Notes: a model not told the origin generated them from the letters alone. A DNA stretch of 47,434 nt from Spirogloea muscicola (GCA_009602725.1 WELB01000058.1:295171-342604), one strand, 5' to 3'. Shown: positions 11,508 to 24,480, numbered from the stretch's first letter. A program made the numbers and translations.

Positions 11508-12027
11508 CAATGTGCACCACCCCGTGTGGCACAACGCGTGTCACCAACCTCTCACTTTTCTGTCGCTTCCTTGCCAGCTTCTGTCCTGCTGTGACATAGT
11601 GGGAGTAAGAAGGCTTCCGTCCAGGCCGCCTGCTCAGTCCTCCATACGGCACCGCGCATCGCTGTGTGCGGCAGTCAGTAACGGGTGCTAGAAAGCAGGA
11701 GACGTTCCTCAGAGCCCTGGCAACGAGAAGCCATGCTGTGTGCAAAGAGGAAGGGCCTAGTGTGGCCACGCATACGAAGGTGGAGCAATGAAGCGCAGCC
11801 TCCTCTGCCTCACCGTGCCACGAGCACCCAGCGAGCACGACTTAGTGCGGGGAGGTCGCTTGGGGGAGGGGGGTGATGGGGCTTCTGGATCCCTATGGGA
11901 CCAGCCAGGTCTCTTGCTAGCCATGCTGACGGCAGTGCTGGGTAGGGCGGGGCAAGTGAGGCGGCCATGAGAGTTGGCAAGGGGCCTAGTGGAGCCTGCG
12001 CAAGAAGGGAAAGCTGTTGCGAAAGAT
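11508..12027. other. GOT1 3' flank, no feature recognised
   Basis: About 520 bp after the GOT1 stop. It should contain the GOT1 3' UTR. I see no TGTAA, no conserved frame and no RNA gene. Confidence 0.5.
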
Positions 12028-12420
12028 TAAGCGGCTGCTGATATCAAGGGGCGCCTTTGAAAGCCAGCCCCTTAACACGGAGGGGATGGTGATTGCATCT
12101 AGATTACGCGGAAGCGCAGGCTGGGCAACAGAACCCTCTCACTACATCGCATCAGCAATAGGAAGTGAGGTGAGCTGAGGGAAGGGAGAGGAACCCCGCT
12201 AAGCAAGCCAGAGGCTGCAGCAAGGGCGCAAGACACGCACGGCAAGGCAAAGCCAGCACTTGGGACCGAAGGAGTAACGAGGAGAAAAGCATGCAATAGC
12301 AGGACACGAGGTCCGAAGGCACGGAGCCTCCGGGCAGTGCTGCACCGTGCTATTAGCGGCCCCGCTGGTCAGCAGCGAAAGTAACGAGGGCCACCGACCC
12401 CCCGTGACGACCGTGCAATG
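12028..12420 (-). mobile_element. 5'-truncated LINE tail, antisense, upstream of villin
   Basis: The plus-strand text from about 12142 (cagcaataggaagtgaggtg) to about 12400 (agcagcgaaagtaacgaggg) aligns with 29336-29590, the C-terminal end of the RLE-LINE copy there, with scattered differences and small indels. The 3' side holds GAAAGCCAGCCCC at about 12058 and the 14-mer GCGGCTGCTGATAT at about 12031, shared with other copies in the window. The coding remnant is too decayed to read. The 5' break is near 12400-12420. Confidence 0.6.
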
Positions 12421-12743
12421 GGAAGTCGGTGACTGGGAGACGGGACAGGGGCAACGCCCGAGGCAGGGCACTAGAGGCGCCGGGGCCATCAGGCAGCGCG
12501 GCGGCGGAGGCCCAGCGGGCGCTGCATGCCGGCTCGCCTTTGCATGAGCCCCCACGATCGCGGTGCCGCCTTCATCCGCAGCCCTCCTGCTGCCTCATGT
12601 GCTGCGCTGCAGAGCGTCACGGCTCCGCTTGCCTGCCACAGTTCAAGCTGTGCTGTGAAACTGATCCAGCTCCCAATGCGTGCGCTTGGCTGCAGCTCTG
12701 GCTGGGAGCAGCTCGGCTGTCCTGACTGGCGCGGTTCGGCAAC

Positions 12744-15700
12744 ATGGCGATCGCTGTCAAGGACCTGGACGCCGCCTTCCAAGCTGTTGGGCAAACCATG
12801 TACTCACAAGCCGACCTTCATGGCTGCCCATTGCCAACAGCAGCCAATCGTAGTCTGATTGCAGCAAATCGAGACCCGTTTCGATCGTTCCGACAGTTGC
12901 ATCAGTTGGGCCTTCCTTGCTGGACTTCTTGAGAAGGATACTGCACTCGAAAATGCCGTCACTTCAGCAAGCGGGCTTGTCACACTGGGAGTCACTGTAG
13001 AGTGGTGTTTGCTTCTCGCCCCCCGCTTCAAGGTGCTGTGTGTGAAGCGGTCTTCCTTGGATTCTCTCTGACTCTCTCCCTTTGACTCTCGACAGTGGCA
13101 CAACCATTTGGCATGCTCATGGATCTCAGCTTGTCCAGTTGCCTGAGGCAGAGCTCGGCACATTTTCCGATGGGGCAGCTTATGTCATCCTTCGGGTGAG
13201 AGCCACCTCCTTTCGTACGTGCCACCTAGAGTATCAGCTCATCAGCTCGCAGCGAGGCCCTACTCCAAGCATTAATGTATGGTGGCCTACGTCTCTTGTC
13301 TGCAGACGTCTCAGCTGAAGAGCGGAGCTTTGCGCCATGTTATCCACATGTGGACAGGAAAAAGTGCAGACCAGGTCCATTCTTACCTGACCCACGAGAC
13401 GAACTTTCTCACCCTTCTGCCCACCCAGCTTGTTGGTCTGTTGTCCGGGACCAGCGATTTCAGCCGCTTGAACCTTGCTCAGCCTGCGCAATGGCACCAC
13501 TGAGGACATCTCCGCCTACCTGCCTCTTATCAGGACGAAGCAAGTACTGCTTCTCTGAAGGCTGTAGAACTCAATTCTGCTCTAGGGGCCAAGTCTATTG
13601 AGATGTGCGAGCGACAAGGCCACGAGTCAGACCTCTTCCTGTCTTACTTCAAGCCCTGCCTTCTTCCTGTGGCCGGACACAGAACGACCACTTTCCATCC
13701 AGAAATGAAAGAAACCCGACTCCTCAGCTGCCAGGGGCGCCCTGCCATGCGCGTCAGAGAGGTGCGTCGACGCGAGGTCGCTGTGTTTGCATGACTCGTG
13801 CGTCCATTGCATGCCTAGCATGAACGAATGGCCATCGCCAATCAGATCCGGCCTTCTCTATGAGGGTGCATCATCCTTTCAGGGGACAAGATGGAAAGTG
13901 GTCACCAATCTGGAGGTGACTACGTGATACAAGCTGAAGCTTGGTAACATTTGCAGCAGGTTCCATTGGCTCGATCCTCTCTCAATCATTCCAGTGTACT
14001 GATTTTGGAGACTCCTGCCAAAGTGATCCAATTCAATGGAGCAAACACAAGCAGATGGGAGAGAAGCAGGGCGCTCAGTGTTGTTCAGTACATCAGACAG
14101 CATCATCCAAAAGGAGAACTTGGGGTGGCAGTGATAGGTTGAATGCTTGCACCTCAGCTGTTTCAGCAGGCTTCCCAAGATTGCCTCCTTCCTTGTCGTC
14201 CTTCCTTCCTTGCTGTGCAGTGACGTGGGTCTGACGTGGGTCCCTGCCTATGTCAACTTATCCTCTTCCTCTGTATCTCCAACGAACAGAGGATGGCAGG
14301 TCAGATGATGCAGAGGCAGAGTACTTCTGGGAATACTTTGGCGGCTTTGCGCCTATAGCGAAGAAGGGCTCAAGCATTGACGACACAGAAGCCAAGCTAA
14401 CAAGCAGCAGCCTTTTCTGGTCAGTATTTTCCATGATGCAGCTAGAGAGCAGAATGTGGCAAGGCCAGAGATGCCTACTCTAGCTGCTGCAAACTTGTCA
14501 GGATGGGAATATTCAGCCAGCATAAGGAGCCTACCATGTTCAGCTGAAGGGTTGGGGTGCATGGGCAATCAGACTCTATGACTAGTTGACAATTCTGGGT
14601 GTGAGCGCGATGATGATAATGTGCAAGCCATGATGATGTAGGATATCGAAGCAAGGTCTAAGCAATTTGGCCACTGCTGAATTGAAGAGGGTCATGTTGG
14701 AAGGCAATAAATGCTACTTACTGGACTGCGGTGGCGAGCTATATGTGTGGTATGGGCGTGTGTCTTTGCTTGAGGAGAGAAAGTTAGCTGCCATGTCAGC
14801 TGAGGTAAGCTGCAGAGCTGCGGTGGCGTTTTCATCCATTTCTGCTCTGGTCTTGATGCAAACGCCCTTGTTTTTTTTTATGTTTTCTGATCATTTCCCA
14901 TTCCTATCCAGGTACTCGTGGCCCAGGAAAATAGGCCGCCAGCAACCAAGATTGTTCGAGTAGTGGAAAGATATGAGCCTGCAAGCTTCAAGAGGCACTT
15001 TGAGGGTTGGCCACCTTCTGCAGTGGACGGGAAGAAACATGGTAATCAGAAGTGGGCATTCAGGCTTGAAGACCCTGCACCATACCCCATTGATTGCTCT
15101 CCCATCATGCCCGCGCTGTGCACTCAGCTGAAGCCTACTTGTGTGGTTGCACAGCACAGCCAGGGACTCCAGTCACTGCTGAAACCAATAATGTGCTCTC
15201 GGCTTTCCATGGGAAACTCGAGGTCTGCATATTCTCAACCTAGGACAGGCACAGTGCGTACATCTTGCATGTGCTTGAGAGCTGGCACCTTGATTACAGA
15301 CTATCCTAGTAGAAGTGTCCCCAGTGTATGGAGGATGTATGCCAAGACAACAGTGACAACTCTCCATGGCAGTTCAAAGTGTGTTGTTTTTGTCACTCTG
15401 TGCAGGTGTGGATTGTGGAAGGCTCCAGTTTGGTCCTGCTCGATCAAGATGATCATGGCAAATTCTACAGTGGCAACTGCTACATTGTCAGGTACTCCTA
15501 CCAAAGAGACAGGCGGGAGGAATACCTTGTCTTTGTCTGGTTTGGAGGCCAGAGTGATCAGGTACCATCAAGTGCTCCTTACAAGCACACATAAATGTGC
15601 AATCTGACGTTGCTGTTGTTGCGGGTTACCATCCACGGTGTTCGTGTTGGGGTGTAGAGTATGAAGTTGACAATTCGCCATTCGCTTCAAATAAGTCTCC

Positions 15701-18700
15701 ATCCTGGTGCCAATGAGCTTGCTTTCGATGAGACCCCGTCCTTTTGGCCAAAAGCTCATCTGTAACAATGTCTTGGTGGCTGCAAGGCCTCTCGCACTGC
15801 TGCTACCAAGCTGGCAGACAGCATGGAGGCTAGTCACCGAGGGAGAGCTGTGCAGGTATACATGCCAAGCTGCAACTAGGGTTACAGTGTTCGTGGCTTA
15901 TCAAGTTCTGCCTACGTCTGCTGCTTGGATACCAGTTGCAATAAGTGGTTGAGAGTCAAGTCAGGAGATCAACGTAGTCGAAGCACTGGTGTCAACTGCG
16001 ACCTTCATGTGAATGCACTGATCCTCATCTAACCATGTCTCCTGCCATGCCTGGTCTTTCTTGTTGAGGCCTAACAGGTCCGAATCCACCAAGAATGCGA
16101 GCCTTTCTACTTCTTATCTCTCTTCAGTGACAATCTTGCATTCCTTAAGGTAAAGCCAGCGCAGTCAGAGCGTCCACTCATTCATCCCAATATCTGGTTA
16201 CAAACATCATTGATGATATTGATGATTGTAAGCTGATTGTAGCCTCCCTAGCAATGAGGACTCTTGAGCTGTGGCATGCTTGATGCAGCTCATCTTTACT
16301 CATCACAAATCAAGTGGACATGAATCAGAGCACTCTACTATCCTGTGCATGGAGATTCTTGAGCCAGTGCCTCTTGTGACTTGCTGCATTTTCTGTAGTG
16401 CAGGGCAGTCGAAGGAGCACTTTGTCAGATTCGGAAGGCCAAAGCCTTTACAGCTCTAATTACAAGGCGCTCTTCAGGGTGCAAACCAAGGCTTCAATAC
16501 AGTTCCTGGTCCAAGTTGATCCAGTAAGTGCTTGCTTGTCTGATCTGTGCTGTCCCTAATTTCTCAGGACTGTCTTTGTAGAGTAGCAGTTTGACATGCT
16601 TGCTAGCCCTTAGTCACCAATCACCCATGTGCAGCTTGCGAGCTGCACAAAACCTTGCAGTATCTGCAGGTATGCGCTCTTAGCCCTGCACATGATTCAA
16701 TGTATTGTGCAGCCTTCACCCTCGCCACCCGATAATCTCCCATCAGGTCTGAAAGTTGTCTGGTCTGAAAGTGGTCGGGAGCCTGTCAATTGAAAAAGCT
16801 AACCTTTGCTTCCTATCCGTTTGCTACAGGTCCCATCATCACTAGATTCTTCAGGCTGCTTCATACTCCAGACCAAGTCAGCGACGTTCTTGTGGCATGG
16901 GAGTACAAGCTCTAAGAGTGAACAAGCTTGTGCTGCCAAATCAGCCAGCTTCCTGAAGGTGTAGTCCCTCAGATTACTTTGGGTCTGGCTTGCTAGTGGC
17001 TAAGTTAGACTTTACTATCATACCTTGACTTGAGGTAGCCCAAGACAGAGCCATGATGCATGCACGTCTGAAAATCAATGCTGTTACTAAGTAGAGCTTG
17101 GATGCAATGATGCAGCTAGGATCCACGATAAAGGTTGTGGAGGAAGGGAAAGAGCCCTCTGCGTTCTGGAATCCTTTGGGGGGTAAGGCGGCCCTTGGGA
17201 AGTTCAAGAAGCCATCAGGGATGCTTTGTGATGCTCGGCTTTTCCAATTTGTCTCATCATGTAAGTAAGGATTCGGCTCCACTTCCAATAGTCAGCAATT
17301 ACTTCTCTGCCCTTCATTCACCGGACATCTTCTAAGTCTATAGAGTTACTCACACCAGTTATTTAGCATTTGCAATGCGGCCCTTGACGATGCAATAGTC
17401 AGAGTTGTTGGGAGTGTGTCAGCTCATAGGGTTGTAGAGACGGGGCATCTGAGATGGATGACTTCACAAATTGCTCATTCTGATGACCGATGGCTATTGT
17501 GACATGCCGAGCCCATGGAGCAGCTGGTGGTCAAGTACGTTGCCACCTCAATACATGAAAAGTGTAACTGCGAGCTTGGAAAGTAGCTCTCTGCCTGTGT
17601 GGAACTTCATGCACGCCACTGCATAATAAGCAAGGAAGGTCGTGATAATACCTCGTCTCATATTGACAGCATCTTATATGCGATGTTGGGCTTGTTGACA
17701 GTTCTGGGAAGTTCACTACTTCACACAAGACGACCTAGCCAGTGATGCGGTCATGGTGCTTGACACCTACGACTCAATCTTCGTTTGGGTGGGGCTTCAG
17801 GCCACGGGGGCAGACAAAGTTGCTGCGTTTGACATTGCACAGGTGAACTCAGCAGCCTCTATGTTTGCTTCTCCAACGAGGTCACTATACTGCTGTTGCC
17901 AGCATGATCAGCTGATGTATGCTATGCTGTTGCTTTGGTCCTGATTAAGGGATACCCAGTTCTTTCGCCTGTCCTGCTGTGGTGTGCTGACAAGATGCAC
18001 TTGCAGGCCTATGCAGAACTGGCCTCAAAATCTGAGGTCCGAGAAAGTGGTGTGGCAACTGCCAAAGTCATGCAATGCAATGAGCCACCGATTTTCACTT
18101 GCTACTTTGATGGGGACTTTCAGAGACTCGAGGTGAAGGGACTGATCCTGCATCTCAGTGACTGCGTCGCTTGCTCTACTAAGCTCAATAGCCACCCAGT
18201 ATCGGTACACTATGCATGATGGAGTTGATTCTGAAATGCAAACATGTCCAAAGAGCTGTGGGCTTTTATGCTGGCTATGGTGGTACTGCCGACAACCTGA
18301 GAGTGTGGTTCGATGAAAATGATGGTTGTCTCTTAATTCAAGACCTTGCCTACATTGCCTACAGGTCATTATTGACCCGTATGAAAGCAAGCTTGCGACA
18401 CTGCTTGGGCACCCGTCCCAATGTACACCTGAGGTGGGGGCTCGCACGTCTGCAGCGCAGGTTGTTTCCAAGGCATCTTGCCAGAGTCCAACTTCTAAAT
18501 CATGTCTGAACAATATGTGCCTGACTGTGTCCTGCATGCACTCGCAGCGACCGCAGGGGATGCACATACCCACGTCGTCTCCTGTTTCAACGCCGTCCTC
18601 AAGATATACCTCTTCAGATCCTTCTGGCTACAAGAAAGAAAGCAAGCCTGTGGAGCAACTTTCTAGCTGCACGGACAAGGAAAAGATTGTCCATATTCAG

Positions 18701-19780
18701 CGGCCGATGGCCATGTCTGCATTATCTGATCTGCTGCTACAAGACAGGGGCCCAAGCTCTGGGACCTTCATCCTGCCTGCAAGTGCTGAAGCACTGCTGG
18801 AGGCTTCGTGCGACGGAGACACGGGCACTCCTCTTGGAGCTCAAGATTATGTGATGGTTGACCTTCCCAAGTCTAGCCCACAGGCAGCTTCTCAACGCGC
18901 TGCAGCAATTGCCGCGCTATCGGGCAAGCTCACTGCAGAGAAGCCAGCGGGTGGGTATACTTCCCATTGCTTCGAACATGCTGTCTGCAGAGCACACACT
19001 CACAGAACACAGAGTACTGAATACAACTTACTGTTTGATTGCTGTCGGCTTCATTGCCGGCTTGCTTTCCCATCATGAGCAAGTGCCTTTTACTTACTGA
19101 GAGGCCTTCCTTCACTTGTAAAATAGGTGGTGGCAGCATTGGTGTAGGCCGTTCTCCCAAGGTGCAAGGAGCAACCCCATCCACTCCTCCCTCGACTCCG
19201 ACGCCTCCATCTTTGCTTGAGGGGTACCAACAGACTGAGCATAAGCTTTGTATCCCCAAGGAGGACGACCCGGCACTAGCTGCTGCTCCTGCGAAGGTTG
19301 AAAGTGCGGATAGTGAAGCAATTGTAGATAATGCTGATCACATGTCCAAGAAGGCAGCACCTCCATCGATTCCATATGACCGGCTTCGAGTCAGCTCCGG
19401 CTATGCTGCTGAAGGCATTGACGGATTGCATCGAGAGGTAGTGGATGTTCACCAACGATGCATAAAGATTGCTTTTTCTTCTGTAGACAGTACGTGTATC
19501 GAAGTTGCTGGCCAGCAGTAGTTGCTCTGTGGAATAACGAGCTCTCAGATACATAGTTAGCATGCCAAGATCTTGACAACCTGACTGATCAGCTTTTGGA
19601 TGAAGGTCTGCAGAAGATCGTTCGCTGCTAACGAGGTTGTATTGGTTCTCAACTTTCACCTTGCAGACGTTCTTATCAGACGACGAATTTGAGAGGCTAT
19701 TTGGGATGTCGATGTCTGCTTTCACCGGCCTGCCCAAGTGGAAGCGTGACCAAAAGAAGAAGTTGCTGGACCTTTTCTAG
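12744..19780 (+). CDS. VLN: Villin (six gelsolin repeats plus headpiece)
   Basis: Plant-type villins bundle, cap and sever actin filaments under Ca2+ control. At least 21 exons: 12744-12799, 13096-13195, 13306-13374, 13534-13761, 13960-14137, 14290-14419, 14642-14804, 14912-15041, 15155-15222, 15406-15561, 15787-15855, 16078-16149, 16404-16523, 16830-16958, 17116-17260, 17702-17842, 18007-18132, 18365-18433, 18548-18950, 19127-19437 and 19667-19780; about 990 aa. It starts MAIAVKDLDAAFQAVGQT. Landmarks: GHESDLFLSYFKP (repeat 1), SSVLILETPAKVIQFNGAN (2), NKCYLLDCGGELYVWYGR (3), DDHGKFYSGNCYIVRYSY (4), SSGCFILQTKSATFLWHG (5), DAVMVLDTYDSIFVWVG (6), then a Ser/Pro-rich linker of about 200 residues and the headpiece ending LPKWKRDQKKKLLDLF. 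All junction phases agree except exon 15 to 16 (phase 1 to 0), which implies a missed microexon in the 441 bp intron or an alternative donor at 17251. Confidence 0.93.
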
Positions 19781-20159
19781 AATGCTGGGGTGCGGGCGTT
19801 CTGTAGAATCACGTGCATTGTGGATTGCCGCCTTTTAGTTGAAATTGTTGGAAGATAAATATTTGCTGCCATCCTTAGGCACTTGCTTCCCACACCCTTG
19901 CAGTACATGTCATTTGAGCCACTTATGGTGATTGCCCATGGGTACATTAGAGGTGCTTCTCAGTCACCTTATGCAGCACTGCTGTCAGTTGCAATGTTCA
20001 TATACAAGATTATGTAAAAGTACCTCTGTGAGTCTCTCTTTTTAGATGACGGACTGTAACACATGATTGCAAAGAAATGTCGATGTGAGCATATCCACAT
20101 AGAAGACGCTCTGCACCTTTTAGAAAACATGGCTTTGTAGAAGCAAACATGGCACACAT
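19781..20159 (+). other. Villin 3' UTR and flank
   Basis: AT-richer sequence after the villin stop, before the first copia-like sequence. It contains two TGTAA motifs and no recognisable exon. Confidence 0.5.
20013..20059 (+). terminator. Possible poly(A) signals TGTAA of villin
   Basis: TGTAA occurs at 20013-20017 and 20055-20059, 233 and 275 bp after the villin stop codon. Confidence 0.4.
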
Positions 20160-22335
20160 GTGTGGTCAATACTTATCCCATCTGTTGCACAACACATATT
20201 GACTAAGATGGACTGTGTTGACAACATGACCAACCATCGACCCCACAAAGATGGCCCTGGTGCTCTTGGGGTCCTGTTTGTTACGCAAATCCATGGGCTT
20301 GTGCGCGGATGCGTTGCACCAGAAGACTCTCAGGTGTCAGACGTCTGGCTTTCGACCCGTCCACACTTTTTCCGGCGTTCTCCCCTGCACTGCCCTTGTT
20401 GGGCACCTTGCTCGCAGATATGCCGCCGTACACATAGCTTCACCCAGAAGCCGTCAGGTCGTTTACTCTCTTGGAGTATGCACCTCGCAGCCTCCAGCAA
20501 GATCATATTCAAAGTCTTCGGCAATGCCATTCTGTTGGGGGGCATATGGGACTGTGCGCTCATGGTTGATGCCCTCTCGAGCCACGAAGTCCTTGAAGTC
20601 GTCGGACACATACTCCCCACCGTTGTCGGAGCGAACGATCTTCACCATTCTTCCCACTTGCTTTTTCATTCCAGCCCGCCACCTTTGGTAGGTTCGAAAC
20701 ACAGTAGATCTCTCCTTGACTATGTAGCACCAACATTTCAAGAAATGCCGTCGATGAAGGTCATGATGTACATCCCACCTCGGAAAGACGGGACTGGTGC
20801 AGGACCCCACACATCTGTGTGCACCAACTCCACAAGACTGCTCGCTTTCATGCCTCCTCCTAAAGAAAGGGGACTTCGATGCTGCTTTCCAAGCACACAC
20901 ACTTCACACAAGTTAAGCTCACAATCAGCTCAAAGCGCCAACCCACTCACTAGCTCTTAATTGACCATTTCCTTGAGAGCTCCACTATTCAGATGTCCCA
21001 GCCTGCGATGCCACAGCTGCAGGTTGTTGTGCTTGTTTGCCACCGCCACGTTGCATTGACCTCCCGACGTTAAGGCCTCAACCACAAGCCAGCAGAGTCC
21101 ACCTCTCCTCTCCCCTATGGCAGCCACCTCTCCATCTCTGTTGAGGACCTAGCAAGCCTGTGGAATGAACACAAACCGAAGCTTCTGGCTGTTGAAGGTG
21201 TTCTCAGACAACAAATTTCTGTAAGAAACATGGAGGACATCCTGCAGAGTTAGCTTCAAGGTCTTGCCAGCAATGCGCGCAACGATGTCCATTGTGCCCT
21301 TTCCTACAGCAACTGCGGCAGTATTGTACCCAAATAAGACACAGCAGAGCTCGACCTCCTTGTGCTCCTGCAGCCACTCCTCCTGCAAGTCATATGTGCA
21401 CTTGCCCATGAGTCGACCATCGACCGACCACTTGGAATTCCTGGAGTAACATGCATGCTCCCTCTTGTCTCATGAAGTAGACATCGCGTCTAAGTGGTAA
21501 TCACAAGTTCCTAAACATTTCTCACCTGTGGCTGGGGAGTAGGAAGTGCTGGTGTACTCCCCAAACGCCCCTTGCGCTGGGTGTAACGGGTCCCTTCGCA
21601 GCTTCGCTCGCAGGGCTGGACATCAAGCCTTCCAATGACCCTGCTTTCTGCAAAAGTGGCAAGCACCTCTGCTGGCACGGGCAGCTCCCTGTCCTCCGTC
21701 CTGACCCTGGAAGCCAGGCCTGTAGCCCATGCCTATGTCCACCTGACTCAGCATTGCTGATGCCTTGGCCTTGCTCTCCCTCCACCCTCTCTTGGGCCAT
21801 GTTCTCCTACTGCATCAGTCTTCCCCGCTTGTACTCCAGGCTGCACTTAACGTCCTCCAAGCTGTCCAGGAGGCTGATGAGAGTATTAAATCTGGAGAGG
21901 TCCTTCAGACTATTCAGGAGAATGGCCACCGGGAAACTCTTAAAGCTTGACTCTATGGTTGCTCCGATTGCCTTCTTATCTAAGAGTCGCTTGGATTCTG
22001 TCAGGTGCTCCGCCAGCTTCGCTCCTGAATCTTGAAGTTGAGAAGCCTCTGCTGCACTGCCAGCATCTTCTGCTGGCCGTTGCTTGTTCATTACACACCA
22101 CCAGCTTCTTCCAAGCTTCTGCGGCACTGGCTGCTGGCACAAATCTCTGTGAGATGGTGCTGGTCCAGGCTGTTCATCAGGAAGGCAAGGACAACTGTAT
22201 TGTGCTCCTCCTACTCCTGCCTGGGCTTTGGCTGGATGGATGCTGGGCCTTCTTCCAGCAAGACGCACCTTTCCCCCTAGAAGCCACAGCCGCCACTGTC
22301 ATGCTGCACGGGGAGTACTGCGGCTCATTCATGTA
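20160..22335 (-). mobile_element. Ty1/copia retrotransposon remnant, minus strand
   Basis: Read leftward the order is gag, zinc knuckle, protease region, integrase. Gag: KLAEHLTESKRLLDKKAIGA near 22000. Knuckle: CHFCRKQGHWK near 21650, where a stop codon and frameshifts disrupt the region. Pre-integrase region at 21149-21409 (AVAVGKGTMDI, LTLQDVLHVSY, NLLSENTFNSQKL). Integrase core at 20463-20900 (VRSDNGGEYVSDDFKDF, then PYAPQQNGIAE), with post-core DPKSTRAIFVG near 20260. Reverse transcriptase, RNase H and LTRs are absent, so the copy is cut at both ends and is dead. It pairs head to head with the plus-strand copy at 22.5 kb. Confidence 0.82.
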
Positions 22336-22509
22336 GCCGCTGCCGCCCGCTGCCGCCGTCGCCGGCAACAACACAAATCCCCGTCCTGTCGCGCTTACAG
22401 TGCGCTTACAGTGCGCTCTGCTGAACTGGCGGGAATTAGTGGCGTGCGCCCTAGTGGGTGCACGGGGTCCAGCCCCTCCAGCCCATCAAACCCTGGACCT
22501 GGCGGCGCA

Positions 22510-23775
22510 CCCTAGTGCCGCCAATCAGAGCCTTGGTGGCCAGCATCGACCTCTTCGAGGGCAAGGACTGGCGAACTTGGCGTTCAAAGGTCGAGACGAC
22601 CCTCTGCTCGTACCGGCTCTGGAGCGTCGTGCTGGAAGAAGGGCCAGCATCTGATGCTCCGGACAAAGCCTGCCAAGAGTGGGAGGAGCACATTGCAGTC
22701 GTCCTTGACTTCCTGATGAACAGCCTGGTTCAGCACCATCTCACACAGGTTGTTGCAGAAGCCAGTGCTGCAGAAGCTTGAAGAAGCTGGTGGCATACTG
22801 TGAACCAACTGGCAGAAGATGCTGGCAGTGCAGCAGAGGCTCCTCAACTTCAAGATGCAGGAGGGACCAAAGCTGGCGGAGCACCTGACAGAGTTCAAGC
22901 GGCTCTTGGATGAGATGGAGGCAGTTGGAGCAAGCATGGAGTCAAAACTAAAAGTAGCTTCCAGGTGGCCATTCTCCTCAATAGCATGTAGCACACACCC
23001 AGATTTGGTACTGTCATCACCCTCCTGGATAGCTTGGAGGACGATAAGCGCAGCCTGGAGTACTGCGGGGGAGACTGATGCAGGAGGACTCTGATGCAGG
23101 CCCAAGGAGAGGGGGGAGGAGTGTGAGGCCAAGTCTTCAGCAAAGCTGAGTCAGGTGGACATAGGCATGGGCTACAGGCCTGGCTTCCAGGGTCAGGACG
23201 GAGGACAGGGAGCTGTCCGTGCCAGCGGAGGTGCCTGCCACTTTTGCAGAAAGCAGGGTCATTGGAAGGAAGTTGGAAGGCTCAGTGTCCAGCTCTGCGA
23301 GCGAAGCTGCAAAGGCACCGGCTACACCCAGCGCAAGGGCAACACACCAGCACTTCCTACTCTGCAGCCACAGGTGAAACATGAAACACATTCCAGAACT
23401 CGTAAGTACTGCTCGTGGTTGGTCGACTCAGGGGCAAGTGTGCACATATGACTTGCAAAAGGGAGTGGCTGCTGGAGCAAGGAGGTCGAGATTAGCCATG
23501 TCTTGTTTGGGAACCATACTGCCGCAGTTGCTGTGGGGAAGGGCAAGGGGGACACTCGTGAATGCATTGCTGGCAAGACCATGAAGCTCAATTTGCAGGA
23601 TATCCTCCATCTTCCTCACTTGGCCAAAAGTCTGTTGTCTGAGAACACCCTCAACAGCCAGAAGCTTCGACTTGTGTTCAATCCACACGGTTGCAAGGTC
23701 ATCGGTAAAGATGGAGAGGTGGCTGCCGTGGGGGAGAGGAGTGGTGTTGTGGGTGAGGCCTTGATGTCGGGAGAT
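22510..23775 (+). mobile_element. Ty1/copia retrotransposon remnant, plus strand
   Basis: A second copy of the element at 20.2-22.3 kb, in the opposite orientation and still similar over gag and protease. Gag starts in frame at about 22534 (VASIDLFEGKDWRTWRSKVE) and continues KLAEHLTEFKRLLDEMEAVG. The zinc knuckle CHFCRKQGHWK (about 23240) lacks its final Cys. The protease site WLVDSGASVHI is at about 23415-23450, followed at once by a stop. The frame resumes AVAVGKGKGDT, LNLQDILHLPHLAKSLLSEN up to about 23770, where LINE sequence begins. There is no integrase or RT, so it is a fragment. Confidence 0.8.
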
Positions 23776-23779
23776 CATT

Positions 23780-24480
23780 TCAATGCTCCCAGAGCCCGAC
23801 CTGCGCGCGCACACTCGACTGCGGTCGGCCTCCTCATCTGGGGCAGAGGCGTGCTGATGGCCCTCCCACACAATGGCGCGCTCACCATCCTGGAGGAGGC
23901 CTTCCGCATAGCCGTCCGCCGGCTCCTCGGTCTGCCGCCGCCCTGCCTCCAGAGAGTGGTCCAATGCGAGTGTGGCGAGCGGGGGGCCGAAGCTGCGGAT
24001 CTAACCGCACACGACCCACGATGTGCACACGGTGGTGAGAGGACGGCGGCGCACAACCTCCTCAGCCATGCATGGCATCCTCGTGAAGGCCGGCTTCTGG
24101 GTGGCCGCAGAGGACTCCTTGGTGATGCCGCTCCAACAGCAGGGTGACGGTCTGCACGCGGGACGGGCCGACCTCCTGGCCACTCCACTGGCTGGCGGAC
24201 CGCGCCTCATCCTGGACACGGTGATAAATCGATTCATTCGAGCGCGCCCACTCCACGCTATCTGCCTCCGAGGCTGGGCATGTGGTGGCCTGCGCTGCCC
24301 GGGCCAGGGGGTTGAAGTGTGCGGATCACCGGCAGGAGGACGAGCTCTTCCCGCTCGCCATCGACGCTCACGCGGCGCTTGGCGCTCAATGGCTCCGAGC
24401 TTCTCCACCAGGCCTCGCGCAGCGCTGTGTCCCGCCGGCACCGAGCAGGGACTGACCCTGGTCGATATCTGGAGGTAGGG
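23780..24480 (+). mobile_element. RLE-type LINE fragment (endonuclease domain), plus strand
   Basis: It encodes the C-terminal restriction-like endonuclease of the LINE family that fills 26-35 kb. Visible: AFRIAVRRLLGLPPPCLQRV, a CxC-type knuckle (CECGERGAEA...RCAHGGERT), HGILVKAGFWVAAEDS, the nuclease core AGRADLLATPLAGGPRLILD, and a decayed FPLAIDAHAALGAQWL near 24350. At least two frameshifts break it. The left end abuts copia sequence and the right end stops near 24480. Compare the better copy at 27.35-29.3 kb on the minus strand. Confidence 0.78.
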
